Notes: generated by a model from the letters alone, not told the origin. Shown: positions 1-12,046, counted from the stretch's first letter. The stretch: DNA of 64,000 nt from Isoetes taiwanensis (GCA_021234155.1 JAJEKV010000009.1:9184546-9248545), one strand, 5' to 3'. Numbers and translations are program-made.

Positions 1-1837
1 TAAAGAATAAAGAAGGTATGAACAAATAGATAAATTCAGAAAAGACAAATAGGAAAGGAAGGAGTGCAAGAAATATGGGATTAGACAATACAAAGCGCAA
101 TCAGTTTTTATAGCAACAAATCATAGACCTCTTTGTATTAAAAAATACAGCACAATCTGTTACAATAAAGTTGATAGCGTCTTATGCACCAATCTATTGA
201 CTAAATATTTGAATTCAACCTCTAAGACAGAGGAAGGAAGCAACTGGATATCAAAATGACTATCATCTGAACCATATACGAATTTTTTTTCAAAACATTT
301 TGGAATTTGGGTCTGTTGAAAAATGATTAAAGCTACATCTAATTGCATTCAACACAAGGCCTATCAATCCTTCTGCTCCCTCTGCAATTGGATACAGCTA
401 TGAATTCCCTTTTGATATCCCCAAAAAGGATGCCCAATGAATACCACGAACCTGGTTTTTGTGCTCCCTCCCTGCCACTTGAAATGCCCGCCTTTTTCCT
501 GAACCATCGGAATGCCGTGCTTGGATATGCTCCATAACTTCAGCAACTTCTATTTTTGCTCCACGATTCCAGCCATGCCAAAATGCATCAGAGTTGGATT
601 TCGGCCCATTTGTTAGGGTTTCGATGATGCTCTTACATTTTCGTCAATAATATTATTTGCCGAAATAATAGTCACTTTTTTTGCTCAAATACATATAAGA
701 CTATAGCTGTAAGATTCTGCTTAACTTCTGACCTATAATCACGTATCATCCTGTTTGCCCAAAATATTGAAATGCTGCCATATTTATATATGGGTCCTTG
801 TTCAAACACAGAAAATGTTGTTGCCATACTTCAGTGAGATTACTTGCCCAAAACTGTAAAACATGCCAAGTTAATAGTTTTGCTACCTTGCTTGCTTTGT
901 ACCTTGATTACTCTGCATTTGCTTGTCAAGTAAAAGAACCTGTCTCAAACGACATATCTCAAAATTTGCTTGCTCGAAACACTGAAATATTGCCATATCT
1001 CTATAATTTGTCTGCCTATAAAACGATAATATGTTGCCATAAAATTTGCTTCTCAAACGGTGAAATGTTGCCATATCTCGGTTTGCTTGCTCAAAATGGT
1101 AAATGTGCCAAGGTCATATGCTTTGGTCTTCGTGTGTGCTTTCCCCCAATGCGAGGTCTTCTAGAAGTTTAACATCTACATGGAGTCTTTTACGAAACAT
1201 GTCCCCATAAGGGTCTTCTACAGATCGCCCTCCGTGTTGCAGTCTTCTACAATATATCACGAACTCATCCCATGATGGGGTCTTCAACAATGGCCTCTTC
1301 AACAAGGTTTTAATGGAACATCCTGCTGCAATCAAATCTTGCAGAAAATAATAAACGTTAGAAGTCAAGTGCAAATAAATTCTAGAAGAAATTCCGCTAG
1401 TTCTTTCTCGTGATGTCCAGAAGTGCAGCAGGTCTATGCTTTGTTGTTGGCCAATGGGAAGAAAAAAAACTGAAGGTACAAAAATGGTATGGGTTATAAT
1501 CTAAAGTGCAACTAAGGAAAATGAAAACAAGAGAGGTGCAAAAATGAATGGCTAAAAGATAGATAAGGAAATACTAATGGAAAAGGGATCCATGTGATCA
1601 GATATATTGGGCTGTAAGGCCAACATGTACACATTTGATACCAATACAGGCATGTTCACTAGGGGTTTCGCAGGGGGGCATGGTCTGGTACATCCAATAC
1701 AGTAGCAAGGGATGGAGCAAGGCATGATGCAGCGTCAAGGTAAGGGGCAAGGCATGTTTTAACAGGCACCTGAATTAATGTCTCTTCTCTTCCAGGTCAT
1801 CAATGAGCTATATGCAACAAGAGAGATGATGACATGA
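1..1837. other. No recognisable gene
   Basis: I see no recognisable gene here. One stretch on the minus strand (about 401-644, some 80 codons) stays open without an ATG and reads like protein, but I could not match it to a family. The section from 745 to about 1115 is an imperfect tandem repeat. From about 1140 to 1310 a short 'GGTCTTCTA' motif recurs. The right end leads into a degraded LINE. Confidence 0.5.
745..1115. repeat. Imperfect tandem repeat, unit about 60 bp
   Basis: Degenerate units containing 'TTGCTCAAA', a short spacer and 'TGAAATGTTGCCATATCTC' recur five or six times. Unit boundaries are blurred by indels. No protein is implied: open frames across it are short and in several registers. 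Confidence 0.5.
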
Positions 1838-2420
1838 ATGATGGGTTCTATGGAGCAATCCATAAAAAATTTGATTGGTACTATCATTGATTTAAAAGCA
1901 GACAACGTAACAATGAAAGATAAAATAGAAAATTTGAAATAAAAAAAGAGGGCAGTTGCTTGCTATGATGGAGATAATGATGAGGATGGATCCTTAAAGG
2001 AGATTGTCCAAAAATTAAACCATAGATTTTATGAAATAAAAAAGGATCAGGATAAGCGGCAGAGAGCTTTAAACATCAGGATTGTAGGATTGCCTGAGAA
2101 GGAAGGCAAGAAAGTTAAAGGAGAAGTATCTGAAATGCTGGCATAACACATCAAACTGTATCAATGTGGGATCATCGAGGCATTTAGGGTAGGCAAGCCA
2201 AATGAGGCGGCCAAAAATATAGTGGTGCCTTTTGTAGACAGGGAGCAAAAGATGGCCGTCTTGCAAAAGCGGGGAAAATATCTGGATAAATGAAATCCTA
2301 ACGCCCACTCAATATGCACAACACAGGCAGAAGATTCAGAAAATGAGGAAGGCTAAACAAGCGGGCCAAAAGGCTCGGTGGAGAAACGACAATGTGGTGG
2401 TAGACTCACCACAAGAATAG
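1838..2420 (+). pseudogene. LINE ORF1, L1-type RNA-binding protein (degraded)
   Basis: This is the first ORF of a non-LTR retrotransposon, an RNA-binding chaperone of the L1 ORF1p (Transposase_22) type. A helical, charged N-terminal part is followed by 'LNIRIVGLPE', then 'FRVGKPN', a short 'IVVPF' strand and 'VLQKRGKYL', which is the order of the L1 RNA-recognition domain. After a one-base frame change the C-terminal domain reads 'LTPTQYAQHRQKIQKMRKAK' and ends with a lysine-rich 'GQKARW' stretch, as in L1. In-frame stops at 1940-1942, near the middle and at the domain junction make it a pseudogene. It lies immediately upstream of an endonuclease-type ORF2 on the same strand. The motif order makes the assignment good; the start codon is a guess. 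Confidence 0.7.
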
Positions 2421-2423
2421 GAA

Positions 2424-3465
2424 CTAGAGGCCATCAGGATCTGCACATGGAACATCGATGAGATGGATAGCAAGAATTTGGCTTCCATGGAAGACGTTCT
2501 CAAATTCTGGGATGTTCTTTTTTTGGTAGAGACTCATGAGCATGAAGAACTTGGCATTCCCAAAAGTTATGGTTTTGACCTGGCTGCCTCAATATGGCAT
2601 AGCAAAAGTTGGTGACATAAGGGTTTTGGAGGCATAGCGTGCTATATTATGAAGCACCTTAAGGGAATAGTCATTGTAAAAAAAACATGCAACACAAAGC
2701 AGTTTCTAGTTATGGAGATACTCGGTAATAACCAAAGCATGTATGTAGTTGGATGCTACTTCCCTCCAAGGGAAATCCCCACATATGATCTTGATGATAT
2801 GGACCACGATGACCTCTTTCATCATCTTGAGCAAGAAGTTTTGGAACTTATGGAGGCAGGTGAGGTCTTTCTGATGGGTGATTTCAATGGTAAAATAGCC
2901 AACAAGCAGGCATATGTTAGTAACATATATGGAGACCCCATTTAGATGGACAAATAAGATGATGAGGAGATGCAGGCAGCTGGGCTGAGCAGAAAGACTG
3001 ATGACACATATGGCTATGTGACGCCTCAGGGGAGTCATGTGGGGGAGGAGGGGGGGTAGGGATGGTAATATATAATGGCACAAATAGATGCACGTCTATT
3101 GGGGCAAGAGGAAGGGGCTCTAGTATTGTATATTTAGTAATGGAAAGCATAAATATGATGGAAAATATCAGGAAATTCACAGTGGGCGACAGTAGACAAG
3201 AATCAGATCACGTACTATTGGTGATAGAACTTGAAATAGCAACTAAAACTGAAGCATGTGTAGATCCCGTTATGAAACAAGGATGGAGGTTTAATTACAA
3301 AAAATCTGATCTTTTTGGGAAAACTTGTGAAAGGATACAAGGAGAAATATAAACAGGCCGAGAAACAAGAAAAACCAACTATTAGGAAGGAATATATTTT
3401 AAGCTGCTTTGAAGAAAGAAACGAGCACACTATGAGAGCAAAGCAGAAAGAATTGGTAAAAGATC
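2424..3465 (+). pseudogene. LINE ORF2, apurinic-like endonuclease part (degraded)
   Basis: This is the N-terminal endonuclease of the same LINE. It begins 'ICTWNIDEM', the strand with the catalytic Asn typical of exonuclease-endonuclease-phosphatase folds. It continues with 'VVGCYFPPRE', 'FLMGDFNGK' (catalytic Asp and Asn) and near the end 'RQESDHVLLVIELE', which carries the SDH motif. Several stops and frame changes interrupt it (for example at 2943-2945 and near 3057). The helical linker that normally follows the endonuclease reaches about 3465, where the sequence changes to minus-strand gypsy integrase. No reverse transcriptase of this copy is present. Confidence 0.75.
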
Positions 3466-4124
3466 TAGTCTCAATGTGTTCTTCCAGAGCTTGCAGCATA
3501 TCTAAGCGAGTTTGCAATGCATCAATATCACCCGTGCAACCTACAATAGCAATGCGAAGAGAAGGTACTTCAAGTTCAATAGGCAAAACAGCCTCTAGCC
3601 CATACACGAGCTTGAATGAGGTATGCTGCATTGCAAGTTGTCCTATAGGCCCAGAGGGCAGCTGATAACTTGCTATGCCAATCACGTTTATTGGAAGATA
3701 CAACCTCCTCCTTGATAATGCCCATAAGGGTCTTATTTGTGCTTTCAGCCTGCCCATTACCCTGCGGGTAATATGCTGAACTTTTGAGATGTTTCATGCC
3801 CAAAAATCTTACAAGTTCCTGTATAACACCATTGACAAAATGTTTTCTCCTATCTGACACTATATACTTGGGCACTCCAAACCTAGTTATTACTTGATGA
3901 TAGAGAAATGAAGCCGTAACCTCTTGAGTTGCTGTTTTAGTTGGCAATGCCTCTGCCCATTTAGTGAAATAGCAAGTGGCCACAATTACATAACAGTGGT
4001 GTGCGGATGATGGAGGATCAATTGGACCCACAAAGTCAAGGCCCCACTTCATAAATGGGCCAAATGATACATTAGAACCTAATGCATGCGGTTGCAAACT
4101 CCGTGGGGCACATACCTGACAGGT
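3466..4124 (-). pseudogene. Element B integrase, 3' part (Ty3/gypsy)
   Basis: This is the catalytic core and C-terminal part of a minus-strand gypsy integrase. The core shows 'WGLDFVGPI' (first Asp), 'YIVSDRRKHF' (second Asp) and 'YYPQGNGQAESTNK' (Glu), followed by 'WHSKLSAALWAYRTT'. The next segment ('FKLVYGLEAVLPIELEVPS') has slipped frame and ends near 3470. The upstream half of the same gene lies at 13694-14880. The two halves are collinear across the insertion site of element A, so B is the older host copy. Its 3' end and LTR are missing because it abuts LINE remnants. Confidence 0.85.
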
Positions 4125-4736
4125 TGTGACGTTCCAAGGGAATATATGCCATAAATATGTATATTCCTGAAACCGTCACTATACAAGTCTACACATGTAG
4201 CCTTGTATACCTTTGAAGTGGCAAGGGGCACATATCTAAGTTAATGGCTTAACTTAGATAACCTTAGGATAAGGCCCATTTCCACATGGCCTTATCCTAT
4301 TGGGCAACCGCCACGCGGCCCCATCCTAGTGGTGCCACGTGGCATCCCATGTGGATCCTAGCCTATATTGGCTCAAACCCTAACCCTAGACCCTTTTCCT
4401 GACCCTAGCACCTGAACTCTCATCTGCACGCTCGAAACCCCGTTTCAAGCATCGTTCGTCGTAGCATAGCCTACTGCAACAGCCCCCGAAGTGTGTGCAT
4501 GATCGTGGAGGGAGCACGACCTCGACCACGTCAAGGAGCCATGGACACGCCAGATGGAAGGAAGCGCTTCTGGAGCAGGTAGGTGGATTAGAGTTCGTAG
4601 TAGTTCATCTGGAAGTTAGCATTCCAGATAGGTTGATATGTTGTATCTAGAGTAGAGCCACCCTAGAACCTTTGTTGAACATCTTGAACCCTAATCAAGG
4701 AACCCTAACTGTAAGTTAGATATGTATGATTAGGTT
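4125..4736 (+). repeat. Element A 5' LTR, 3' part deleted
   Basis: It matches 12047-12660 almost base for base and then diverges abruptly after 'GATTAGGTT'. About 1 kb present in the 3' LTR is absent here, as is any tRNA primer-binding site. The first 60 bp form an AT-rich inverted repeat bracketed by GTGACG and CGTCAC. Confidence 0.92.
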
Positions 4737-4815
4737 CGATCTTCATGCAACATTGACCAGAACTCCCTTCTACACTGATATCATCTGCCAATATGACAAG
4801 CAGGTCCTACCCTAG

Positions 4816-6159
4816 GAAGTTAGCTTGCTGCCTAAGGGAGGAAAATGGGTGTCCCTAGACTTGCTTAGCCAAGCCTTAGGAGGAGGATCCAAAAGCAAGC
4901 TGTGGGATAGGACTAGACCCATGCCTGACTACATGACCTGCAAACATAATAGGCATAGATACCTCTCGGCTCCCGCAGCCTTAGCTTTGTTCATGCAGTA
5001 TAAGTCAATCAACAAGGCAGGAGAGCCCTCAATTCAGCCCTTAGATTTAGCACCTCTCGACACCCGAAGGGAGCAGATCAGCATCCATGAGATCGACTCT
5101 ACATAGTACGAGTATTATGGCGCGACCTCAGGAACACCCATGCTGCAAATCGAGCAAGACTACGAGCAGCAAGGGGAGGAGAACCCAAGTTGGGAGAGAA
5201 GAGAGGCAAGAAAGATGGAGAGGCGAATAGCTAGGCAGGAAGGCACTTTAAGGCGAGATTTCGAACCGCCAGTCGGCATCACGGCCCTGTCTCCAGTGAT
5301 CATCGACGGCGAGGAGTACATCTTGGCCAACGACATCATCAACCTTCCCTATTGCCAAGAAGAAGGTCTCAGGATCGATGAGCTCTTAGGCTTAATTGCA
5401 CAAGAGCAGGGCAGCGACTTCATTGACTACTCCTACCAGGAAATTCCAAGGGAGCTATCGGAGCGACACTCCTACACCGGAGAAACAATGTCGGATATAG
5501 AGGCCTATCAGCAGATAAGGGATATCTATCGGCATCAAGAACCCGTCATCCCAGAGGAGGAGTTCCAGCAGATACAAAGCAGATTGTATAAGCCAGGAAG
5601 AGGTCCAAGCTCTAGCCGACCAGTCCGTTCTAGGAGTTCGCGTGAGGCACACGCCAACATCAACTTGGAGAACGCTACCACCATGTGGAGGGACCACGAA
5701 GACCTCATAGCACTAGAAACCTATGGGGAAGCAGCTGGCAGAAAAGGCACAGGTTCCAACATCGCGGGGAAGGGCAAGGCGCTTCGATACTATCTTCCCG
5801 CCCTTAGCCAAGGGCAGATGATAGTATTCCATAAGGAGTTTAGCCCAAGAGGAGAAGAGTCTGTCGTGCTCCTCATAGCCCTCTCTGGCTTTGGGCAGCA
5901 CGCCAGACTAGACTACGGATTGGATCATGTCATCCTCTTCAAAGGATCTGTAGCTCTTCACTGCCTCGACTTCGCCAGGGGCCACCTCAGGGACGCACAT
6001 TTGTCAGCAGTGGCGGCGACGGCACCCGAACTCCCCGCACCCCAAATGGCAAGAGCACTCAAAGGAGGATCGGCAGCAAGGATTTTGCAGAACGTCGGCA
6101 AAGGCCTACGACTCAAGAACGTCAAGAACTTCTTCAAGTCCATGAGGGGGCATCGATGA
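4816..6159 (+). CDS. Element A cargo protein with C-terminal H2A-like histone fold
   Basis: This protein is unknown in the usual gypsy repertoire and sits between the 5' LTR and gag. One frame is open from about 4816 to 6159, interrupted only by TAG at 5104-5106. The first ATG after it is at 5140 (339 residues). Domain 1 (about 4840-5090) has 'DYMTCKHN' and 'APAALALFMQY'. Domain 2 (about 5270-5580) has 'IIDGEEYILANDI', 'ELLGLIAQ' and 'GSDFIDYS'. A Ser/Arg linker and 'AGRKGTGSNIAGKGKA' follow, then a histone-like segment (about 5775-6000), then a basic tail ending 'KSMRGHR'. All three domains align with the product at 28235-29637 in element D. The H2A assignment rests mainly on that relative, whose match to H2A is clearer. 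Captured host gene, accessory nucleoprotein and cargo are all possible. Function is unknown. Confidence 0.65.
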
Positions 6160-6482
6160 TGGAAAAATTTGTCTTGTTGTCATTTAAATTGTATTGAATA
6201 TTTCCTTTCAAATATTATCATGTAATTCATGAGATGTATTCCTAAATATTAATGACTTACCATGTCTTTGACTTGTAAGTGGAATTTTCACATGATTTCT
6301 TTTGTGTCTAACAATAATTCAATTGTAAATAAGTATGATTAATGTGTAACCCAAATAACAAGTATTGATGATCAATCCTCGCAGCAAGGAACACCAGCTC
6401 AGGTTCTCAAGGCCAGCGCCGACATCACCAGTGGGTACCCAGAAACTTATTTGGACGTGAACAAGATGACAACAACGAGGAA
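6160..6482 (+). other. AT-rich spacer, possible intron before gag
   Basis: Between the cargo stop and the first gag ATG lies an AT-rich stretch. It ends in a pyrimidine-containing run and 'CCTCGCAG' near 6384, a plausible splice acceptor. The gag frame is open upstream of its first ATG back to a stop at 6369-6371. Residues there ('PRNLF') match the Gag of element C, so Gag probably begins upstream through splicing. Confidence 0.4.
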
Positions 6483-7820
6483 ATGACGGTGAAATCAATC
6501 AACGCAAGACTCACCCAGATGAGGAACCAAATGCACCAGCTGATTCACTGGGCCACCCCATTAATGAACGCCCAAGAACTTGGACCAATACCGCCACCTC
6601 CTCCACCACTATCTCAGCAAGGTGTTGAGGAGGGTCCACAGCTGGAAGGGCAAGATAATCAGGGAAATGTCAGAGACAAGAAGAGAAAAAGGAAAACCAG
6701 AAGGACCCCATCTCCACCTAGCTCCAGCACATCAGATACTTCTGACACCCAGGACAGTTCTAGCTCAGGAAGTGAGTATGATACAGCACAGGTAAGAACC
6801 AGGGCAAAGAAGATAGACGATTATCAGAAGAAAGTTGACAGCGCTATGAGCAATGTGTGGAAGACTAGGAAATTGGGTCAGTTCTCAGGAAAGCACAGGT
6901 TAGGTATGGAGGCAGAAGCTTGGCTTGATGAAATGGAAGAGTTTGGAAATTCTTATGGCATGAAAGACAAAGACATAGGGAAGGTTGCTACAGCAAACTT
7001 AATAGGAGCAGCCAAAATTTGGTGGAAGGGTTATGCGAAGTCCAATAAGCTGAAAAGAAACAGTTTCAGATTCAAGACCTTCAGCAAGGCCTTTCACAAG
7101 CATTATGTGCCAAGATCACACACCAGCAGACAGATCCAGCAATTTTACAGATTGAACCAAGGTACCCTGTCAGTAGCAAAGTACACAGAAGAATTCATGC
7201 GGCTCAGGCTCCATGTTCCCGGAGTTTCCAAAAGGCAAGCGGTGGAAACTTACATTGAGGGATTGAACAGCAATATCAAAAGGCTAGTCCGAGTAATCAA
7301 CCCAAAGACAGTTGTAGAAGCCGAGGATGAAGCCATAAGTTTGGAAGAAGCACCAGCAACTCCAGGGGAGAAACAATCGGCCTTCAAGGGTAAATCAACA
7401 GGGCAGTACCAAGGGCAGTACCAGAATAAGCAATCAGCAACTATGCCAGTAGGAGGCCAACAGCAAGGGAAAGCCCAGGGGAAGTCCTTCAGAGACCGCA
7501 AGCCACAAAGCGGAGCAGGGGGCAGTTCGTTCAAACGTCTTCTGGACAGCCTGCCAAAGGAAAAGAGACAGGAATGCATTGAGAAGAAGTTGTGCTTTAG
7601 GTGCTTCGAGCCAGGGCACCGGACGCACGATTGTCCATTCGTCATGCAGGCAGCTTTGACAGAACTTGCAGATTGGGATTCACCAACCGAAGGAGACAAC
7701 GAAGAGGACGAGCAGCAGAAGGCGCAAGATTTCATAGAGGTGAGTGCCATATTTGTGCAGCTATTGAGTCAGATGATGTTGAAAATCAGTCCACATTCAT
7801 TGCGGCTGAGGGAATCATAG
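6483..7820 (+). CDS. Element A Gag (capsid and nucleocapsid)
   Basis: This is the structural polyprotein of the retrotransposon particle: 445 residues from the first ATG, though the frame is open upstream. A proline-rich and Ser/Asp-rich N-terminal part is followed by the Retrotrans_gag capsid domain (about residues 130-290; 'WLDEMEEFG', 'WWKGYAK', 'FHKHYVPRS', '[14 protein letters not shown]'). Next comes a Gln/Gly-rich linker, then one zinc knuckle CX2CX4HX4C ('[14 protein letters not shown]') for RNA binding. Gag of element C is a clear homologue. Compared with C, where gag and protease share one frame, A has lost one base near 7738, so Gag ends early at 7820 and pol lies in another frame. 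A programmed -1 shift is possible, but a simple mutation is likelier. Confidence 0.9.
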   Translation: MTVKSINARLTQMRNQMHQLIHWATPLMNAQELGPIPPPPPPLSQQGVEEGPQLEGQDNQGNVRDKKRKRKTRRTPSPPSSSTSDTSDTQDSSSSGSEYDTAQVRTRAKKIDDYQKKVDSAMSNVWKTRKLGQFSGKHRLGMEAEAWLDEMEEFGNSYGMKDKDIGKVATANLIGAAKIWWKGYAKSNKLKRNSFRFKTFSKAFHKHYVPRSHTSRQIQQFYRLNQGTLSVAKYTEEFMRLRLHVPGVSKRQAVETYIEGLNSNIKRLVRVINPKTVVEAEDEAISLEEAPATPGEKQSAFKGKSTGQYQGQYQNKQSATMPVGGQQQGKAQGKSFRDRKPQSGAGGSSFKRLLDSLPKEKRQECIEKKLCFRCFEPGHRTHDCPFVMQAALTELADWDSPTEGDNEEDEQQKAQDFIEVSAIFVQLLSQMMLKISPHSLRLRES

Positions 7821-10800
7821 ATCGCAGTCCATATCTAGTCTTGATAGATACATGTACTCATAACTTTGCATCTCCTAGGCTGGCTGCCCTAATGAAGAAT
7901 AAGGTCTTGAAGTCTAAACCAAGGCCAGTTAGCATGGCCAATGGTGCCATTCGTCACACTAAGGGAAGGAGGATCACATTTGACATAGACCTTAGTGGAA
8001 GCAAGTGGCCAATGGGGGCAGAGGTCATGGATATTGAAAAGTATGACCTTATAGTGGGAATGGAGTTCCTAAAGCCAGCTAAAGCGATGATTGACTGCGA
8101 CCGCAATGAGATCTCCATGACTGCACCGGACGGCACCAGATTCATAGTGAAAGGTAAGAAGGTAGCTTCTCCTATGCAGTGTATTTCTTTGAAGCAGCTA
8201 AGGAAAAGTATAGAAAGAAATAAGGTGGATTATATTTTGAGGTTAGAGACAATTGAGCCAAATAAACAGGATGGAAGTGACCAAAAGGGGAATCAGTTGC
8301 CTAAGCCAGTAGCAAGGCTCATTACAGAATTCAAGGATGTATTCCCGGACGAAATCAGGCAGCTACCACCTTATAGGGATGTAGAATGTGAGATCACATT
8401 AGCTCCAGATGCTAAGCCTACCAGCAAGGCACCATACAGAATGAGCACCCCGGAATTGATAGAGCTCAAGAAGCAGCTGCAAGAATTGCTCGAGCTTGGA
8501 TTTATTAGAGCAAGTGTGTCTCCTTTTGGAGCACCCATACTCTTCGTGAAGAAGAAAGATGGGAGCCTAAGAATGTGCATAGACTATCGCCAGCCCAACA
8601 AGCAGACGATAAAGAATACGTATGCTTTGCCAAGGGCAGATGATTTGATGGACCAGCTCCAAGGAGCAAAAGTATTTTCTAAGATCGACTTAAGGTTAGG
8701 GTACCATCAAATAAGGATAAAGGAAGAAGATATCCATAAGACCGCCTTTAGAACGCGGTATGGGCACTTTGAATTTACAGTAATGCCCTTTGGCTTATCA
8801 AATGCTCCGGCAACTTTCATGCGCCTCATGAACGACATATTCAGGGAATTCTTATATGAGTTTGTTATTGTTTTCTTCGACGACATTCTAGTCTACAGCA
8901 AATCCCTTGAAGATCATTGTCAGCACTTGAGAAGAGTATTGGAAAAGTTGAGACGACATCGATTATATGGGAAGCTCTCCAAATGCCACTTCGCAACAGG
9001 TCGAGTGGAATACTTGGGCCATGTGGTAACAGCTGAGGGGATTTCTACAGATCCATCTAAGATTGAAGCAGTAGTTGATTGGCCAGCTCCAAAAAATGTG
9101 GCAGAAGTGAGGAGTTTTCTAGGTCTGGCGGGATATTACAAGAAGTTCGTGAAGGACTTTGCTAAGTGGGCATCCCCTTTGACGGATCTCACTAAGAGTG
9201 TTAAGGTGAAAGATTGGAGAACACATTGGCTAGAAAATGTTCAAGCTTCATTTGAAAAGCTTAAGGAAGCCTTAACAACAGCTCCAGTGCTAGTTCTGCC
9301 AGATCCAGATAAGGACAAGATAGTAACAACAGATGCAAGTAAGATAGCAGGTGGAGTCCTTATGCAAGAAGGAAGAGTAGTAGATTATGATTCCAAGTTG
9401 AACGACACCGAGCAGCGTTATCCAACCCATGATCAGGAACTTCTAGCTATTGTAAGAGCTCTTCGTATTTGGAGGCATTATTTGCTTGGAAGGAAATTTC
9501 AGTTAGATGCTGATCACCAGAGCCTCCAATACATCTTTACCCAACCACTCCTCAATCTAAGGCAAAGGAGGTGGATGGAATTCCTTGAGAAGTATGATTT
9601 TGAGATTGCTTACAAGCCGGGTAAGTTAAATATGGTGGCTGATGCTCTCTCTAGAAAACCCCCTGAGACGAGAACACATTGTAATGCCATATCAACTCTT
9701 TCGAGTGGGTATGGCAAGAAAATTGAGGAGACATTACCATCTGATGGTGATTTCAAGGAGGTATGGGCAAGCCTCTCTAGGGAGGCTAGAACAGATAAGG
9801 AACGGGAGGCCTTCAAACATTATAGGAAGGAAGGCAACCTGTTGTATCATAAGGAGAAGTTGTGTATGCCCGAATCGTCAGGTATAAGGAAGTTAATTCT
9901 TCATGACACACACAACAGCCCAATAGCAAGGCATGCGGGGTTTATGAAGACGTATTTCAAGATTCGAAGTAGCTATTTCTGGCCAGGGATGAAGAAACAG
10001 ATAGCCAGATATATCAGAGAATGCCAGTTGTGTCAGCAGACCAAGGTGGAGCAGCTTCGAATCCCGGGAGCCTTGGAACCTTTAGCAGTGCCGAATGCAA
10101 AATGGGAAGTGGTAAGCATGGATTTTATCACGGGACTTCCTAGAACTCTACGAGGCAAAGATGCATTGATGGTTGTCGTAGATAAATTATCTAAGATGGC
10201 GCATTTTGTGCCTTGCAAAACTACGGACACAGCCTTAGATACTGCCAAGTTATTTGTAAAGGAGATTTTTAAACTCCATGGCATGCCTCGAGAGATAATA
10301 TCTGATAGGGATTCTAAGTTTATGAGCGCATTCTGGCAAGATCTGTTTGCTACGATTCAGACCAAGCTCTCGATGAGCACGACATACCATCCTCAGACGG
10401 ATGGCCAGACGGAGCGGACGAATCGCATCATCGAAGACATGCTCAGAAGCTATGTGTGGAATAAGCAATCCAAGTGAGATGAGTACGTTCACTTGGTGGA
10501 ATTCGCCTACAATAGTACGAAGCAGGAGTCATCCCAGATGTCTTCCTTCATGATCAATTACGGATGCCAGTGCCTAACCCCGGATACTTGGCACAATCAT
10601 GTGTCAAAGGTTGAAGTATCCCAGCAGATGCTAGGAGATATGCAGCAGCTGGTGGAAGAAGTAAGGGGGTACCTCCTAGCAGCAAGAAGTCGGCAGAAGA
10701 GTGTAGCCGACAGGCACAGGACCGTAAGAGAATTCAAGGTAGGCGACAAAATGTGGTTGAAGATTAAGGTGAAGCAAGCTAAGCTTCGCATAGGGAATTG

Positions 10801-11209
10801 CAAGAAGCTTGCCCCTAGGTGGGCTGGTCCGTTCAAGATTTTGGAGAGGGTGGGCTCCCAAGCCTATAAGTTGGATCTTTCGGCCCATCTCAAAGTTCAC
10901 AAGGTCTTCCACGTAAGTTTATTAAAAAGGCACAATCCTAATCCTGATGAGGTCTTGGATACTCCAACTTTGTTGGAAATGACTGAAGAGCAAGTTGAAA
11001 TTGTGCCTGAATTACTTCTTGATAAGTCATTCAAGAAGACTAGGAGGTCCCAGTTCCTCCAGTATTTGGTCAAGTGGAAGCACTTGCCCGTGGAAGACGC
11101 AACATGGGTATTGAAGCAGGATTTGGAGAAGCAATACCTAGAGTTTATGAAGGAGTTTGATGGGCGAGTCGTCTCCGAGTTGGTCGACCCCGACTTGCCA
11201 AGAGGTTAG
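7741..11209 (+). CDS. Element A Pol: protease, RT, RNase H, integrase, chromodomain
   Basis: This is the polyprotein that copies and integrates element A. The protease site reads 'LIDTCTHNF', where gypsy proteases normally have Asp-Ser/Thr-Gly, so it may be defective. The reverse transcriptase has '[13 protein letters not shown]', '[12 protein letters not shown]' and the catalytic '[11 protein letters not shown]' (about 8872-8905). RNase H has '[10 protein letters not shown]'. Integrase has an HHCC zinc finger ('HAGF', 'CQLCQQTK') and a DDE core (Asp in 'SMDFITGL' and 'ISDRDSKF', Glu in 'DGQTERTN'). The C-terminal part (10995-11160) is a chromodomain: '[18 protein letters not shown]'. A TGA at 10475-10477 stands where relatives have Trp, so the last ~240 residues are cut off unless read through. 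Apart from that codon the frame is open for about 3.5 kb. Confidence 0.92.
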
Positions 11210-12046
11210 CGTAGTATGTTTCTTAGTTAGCCTTAAGTTCTGGCTCATGTATTCTAGTTAGTAGAGTGCATGTGCCAGAATCTTGGAACGTGTGGGCGAT
11301 GATGGGATATGTCTTTAAGGCATTCTCTAGGCCAACATGCACCAAGAGGTGCGCATGACCAATAGGGTCATGCGAGAGAGGAAGTGAGGCATGGTGCGCG
11401 ATGATGGGACATCGGTCGGATGCTCTCTATGCCACGATGCGGGGCTCGCACACCTGGCCATAGGGGGGTCATGGTGAAGGTCAAAGTGATCATGCGCGAT
11501 GATGGTATCGTGAGACGTTCCCTAGCTTAAAACCCTTGGGGCATGATGCACTAGGGGTACTCGGCACCGGGTAACCGAGTACAAGGTAGCACTTGATCAT
11601 GGGCGATGATCATAGATCATCTTAAATGGTCCTTAAGCTCAAATCCGAAAGTGCCATGATCGAGTGCAAGGTATTAGGTAAGGGGAGTGGTCCCCTAAAA
11701 CCACAAACTTATTAATTAAACTAACGTAATGTGCTCCTTGTGCAGGCAAGTGAGAAGCGAGCGTCGAGGAGGGGCGCATTACGAGAAGATGGGACCATAA
11801 TTTAGATTATGAACTCTAATAACTCTTATAGTAATCTTTTGGAATTAGTATAAGATGTAACTTTGTTAAGGCTATATAATTTTGTATAATACAAATATAG
11901 CCTAAATTTTGACAATTAACTCTTTAATAGGAAGTTGATCGTTTAAATTGAATTTAAGTTGTATACTTATATTGTTTTGCAGGCATAGCGTAGGCTCGTC
12001 ACCTTCGCGCAATGCTGAGGACAGCATTGTCCTAAGGGGGGGAGAA
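11210..12046 (+). other. Element A 3' untranslated region and polypurine tract
   Basis: No gene. From about 11280 to 11620 degenerate units containing 'GCGATGATGG' recur about every 110 bp. A polypurine tract, eight G's followed by AGAA, ends at 12046, directly before the 3' LTR. It would prime plus-strand DNA synthesis. Confidence 0.75.

Noticed and set aside
745-1310. CRISPR-like spaced repeats
   Set aside because: Repeats are degenerate, spacers are not unique and of varying length, and the DNA is plant nuclear.
4375-4400. Telomere-like CCCTAACCCTA strings (also near 12300, 26200 and 26310)
   Set aside because: Only two repeat units each, at equivalent places in LTRs or leaders. They are element sequence, not interstitial telomere arrays.
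7735-7745. Programmed frameshift between gag and pol of element A
   Set aside because: Element C has gag and protease in one frame at the same place and I see no clear slippery heptamer, so a one-base deletion in A is likelier.
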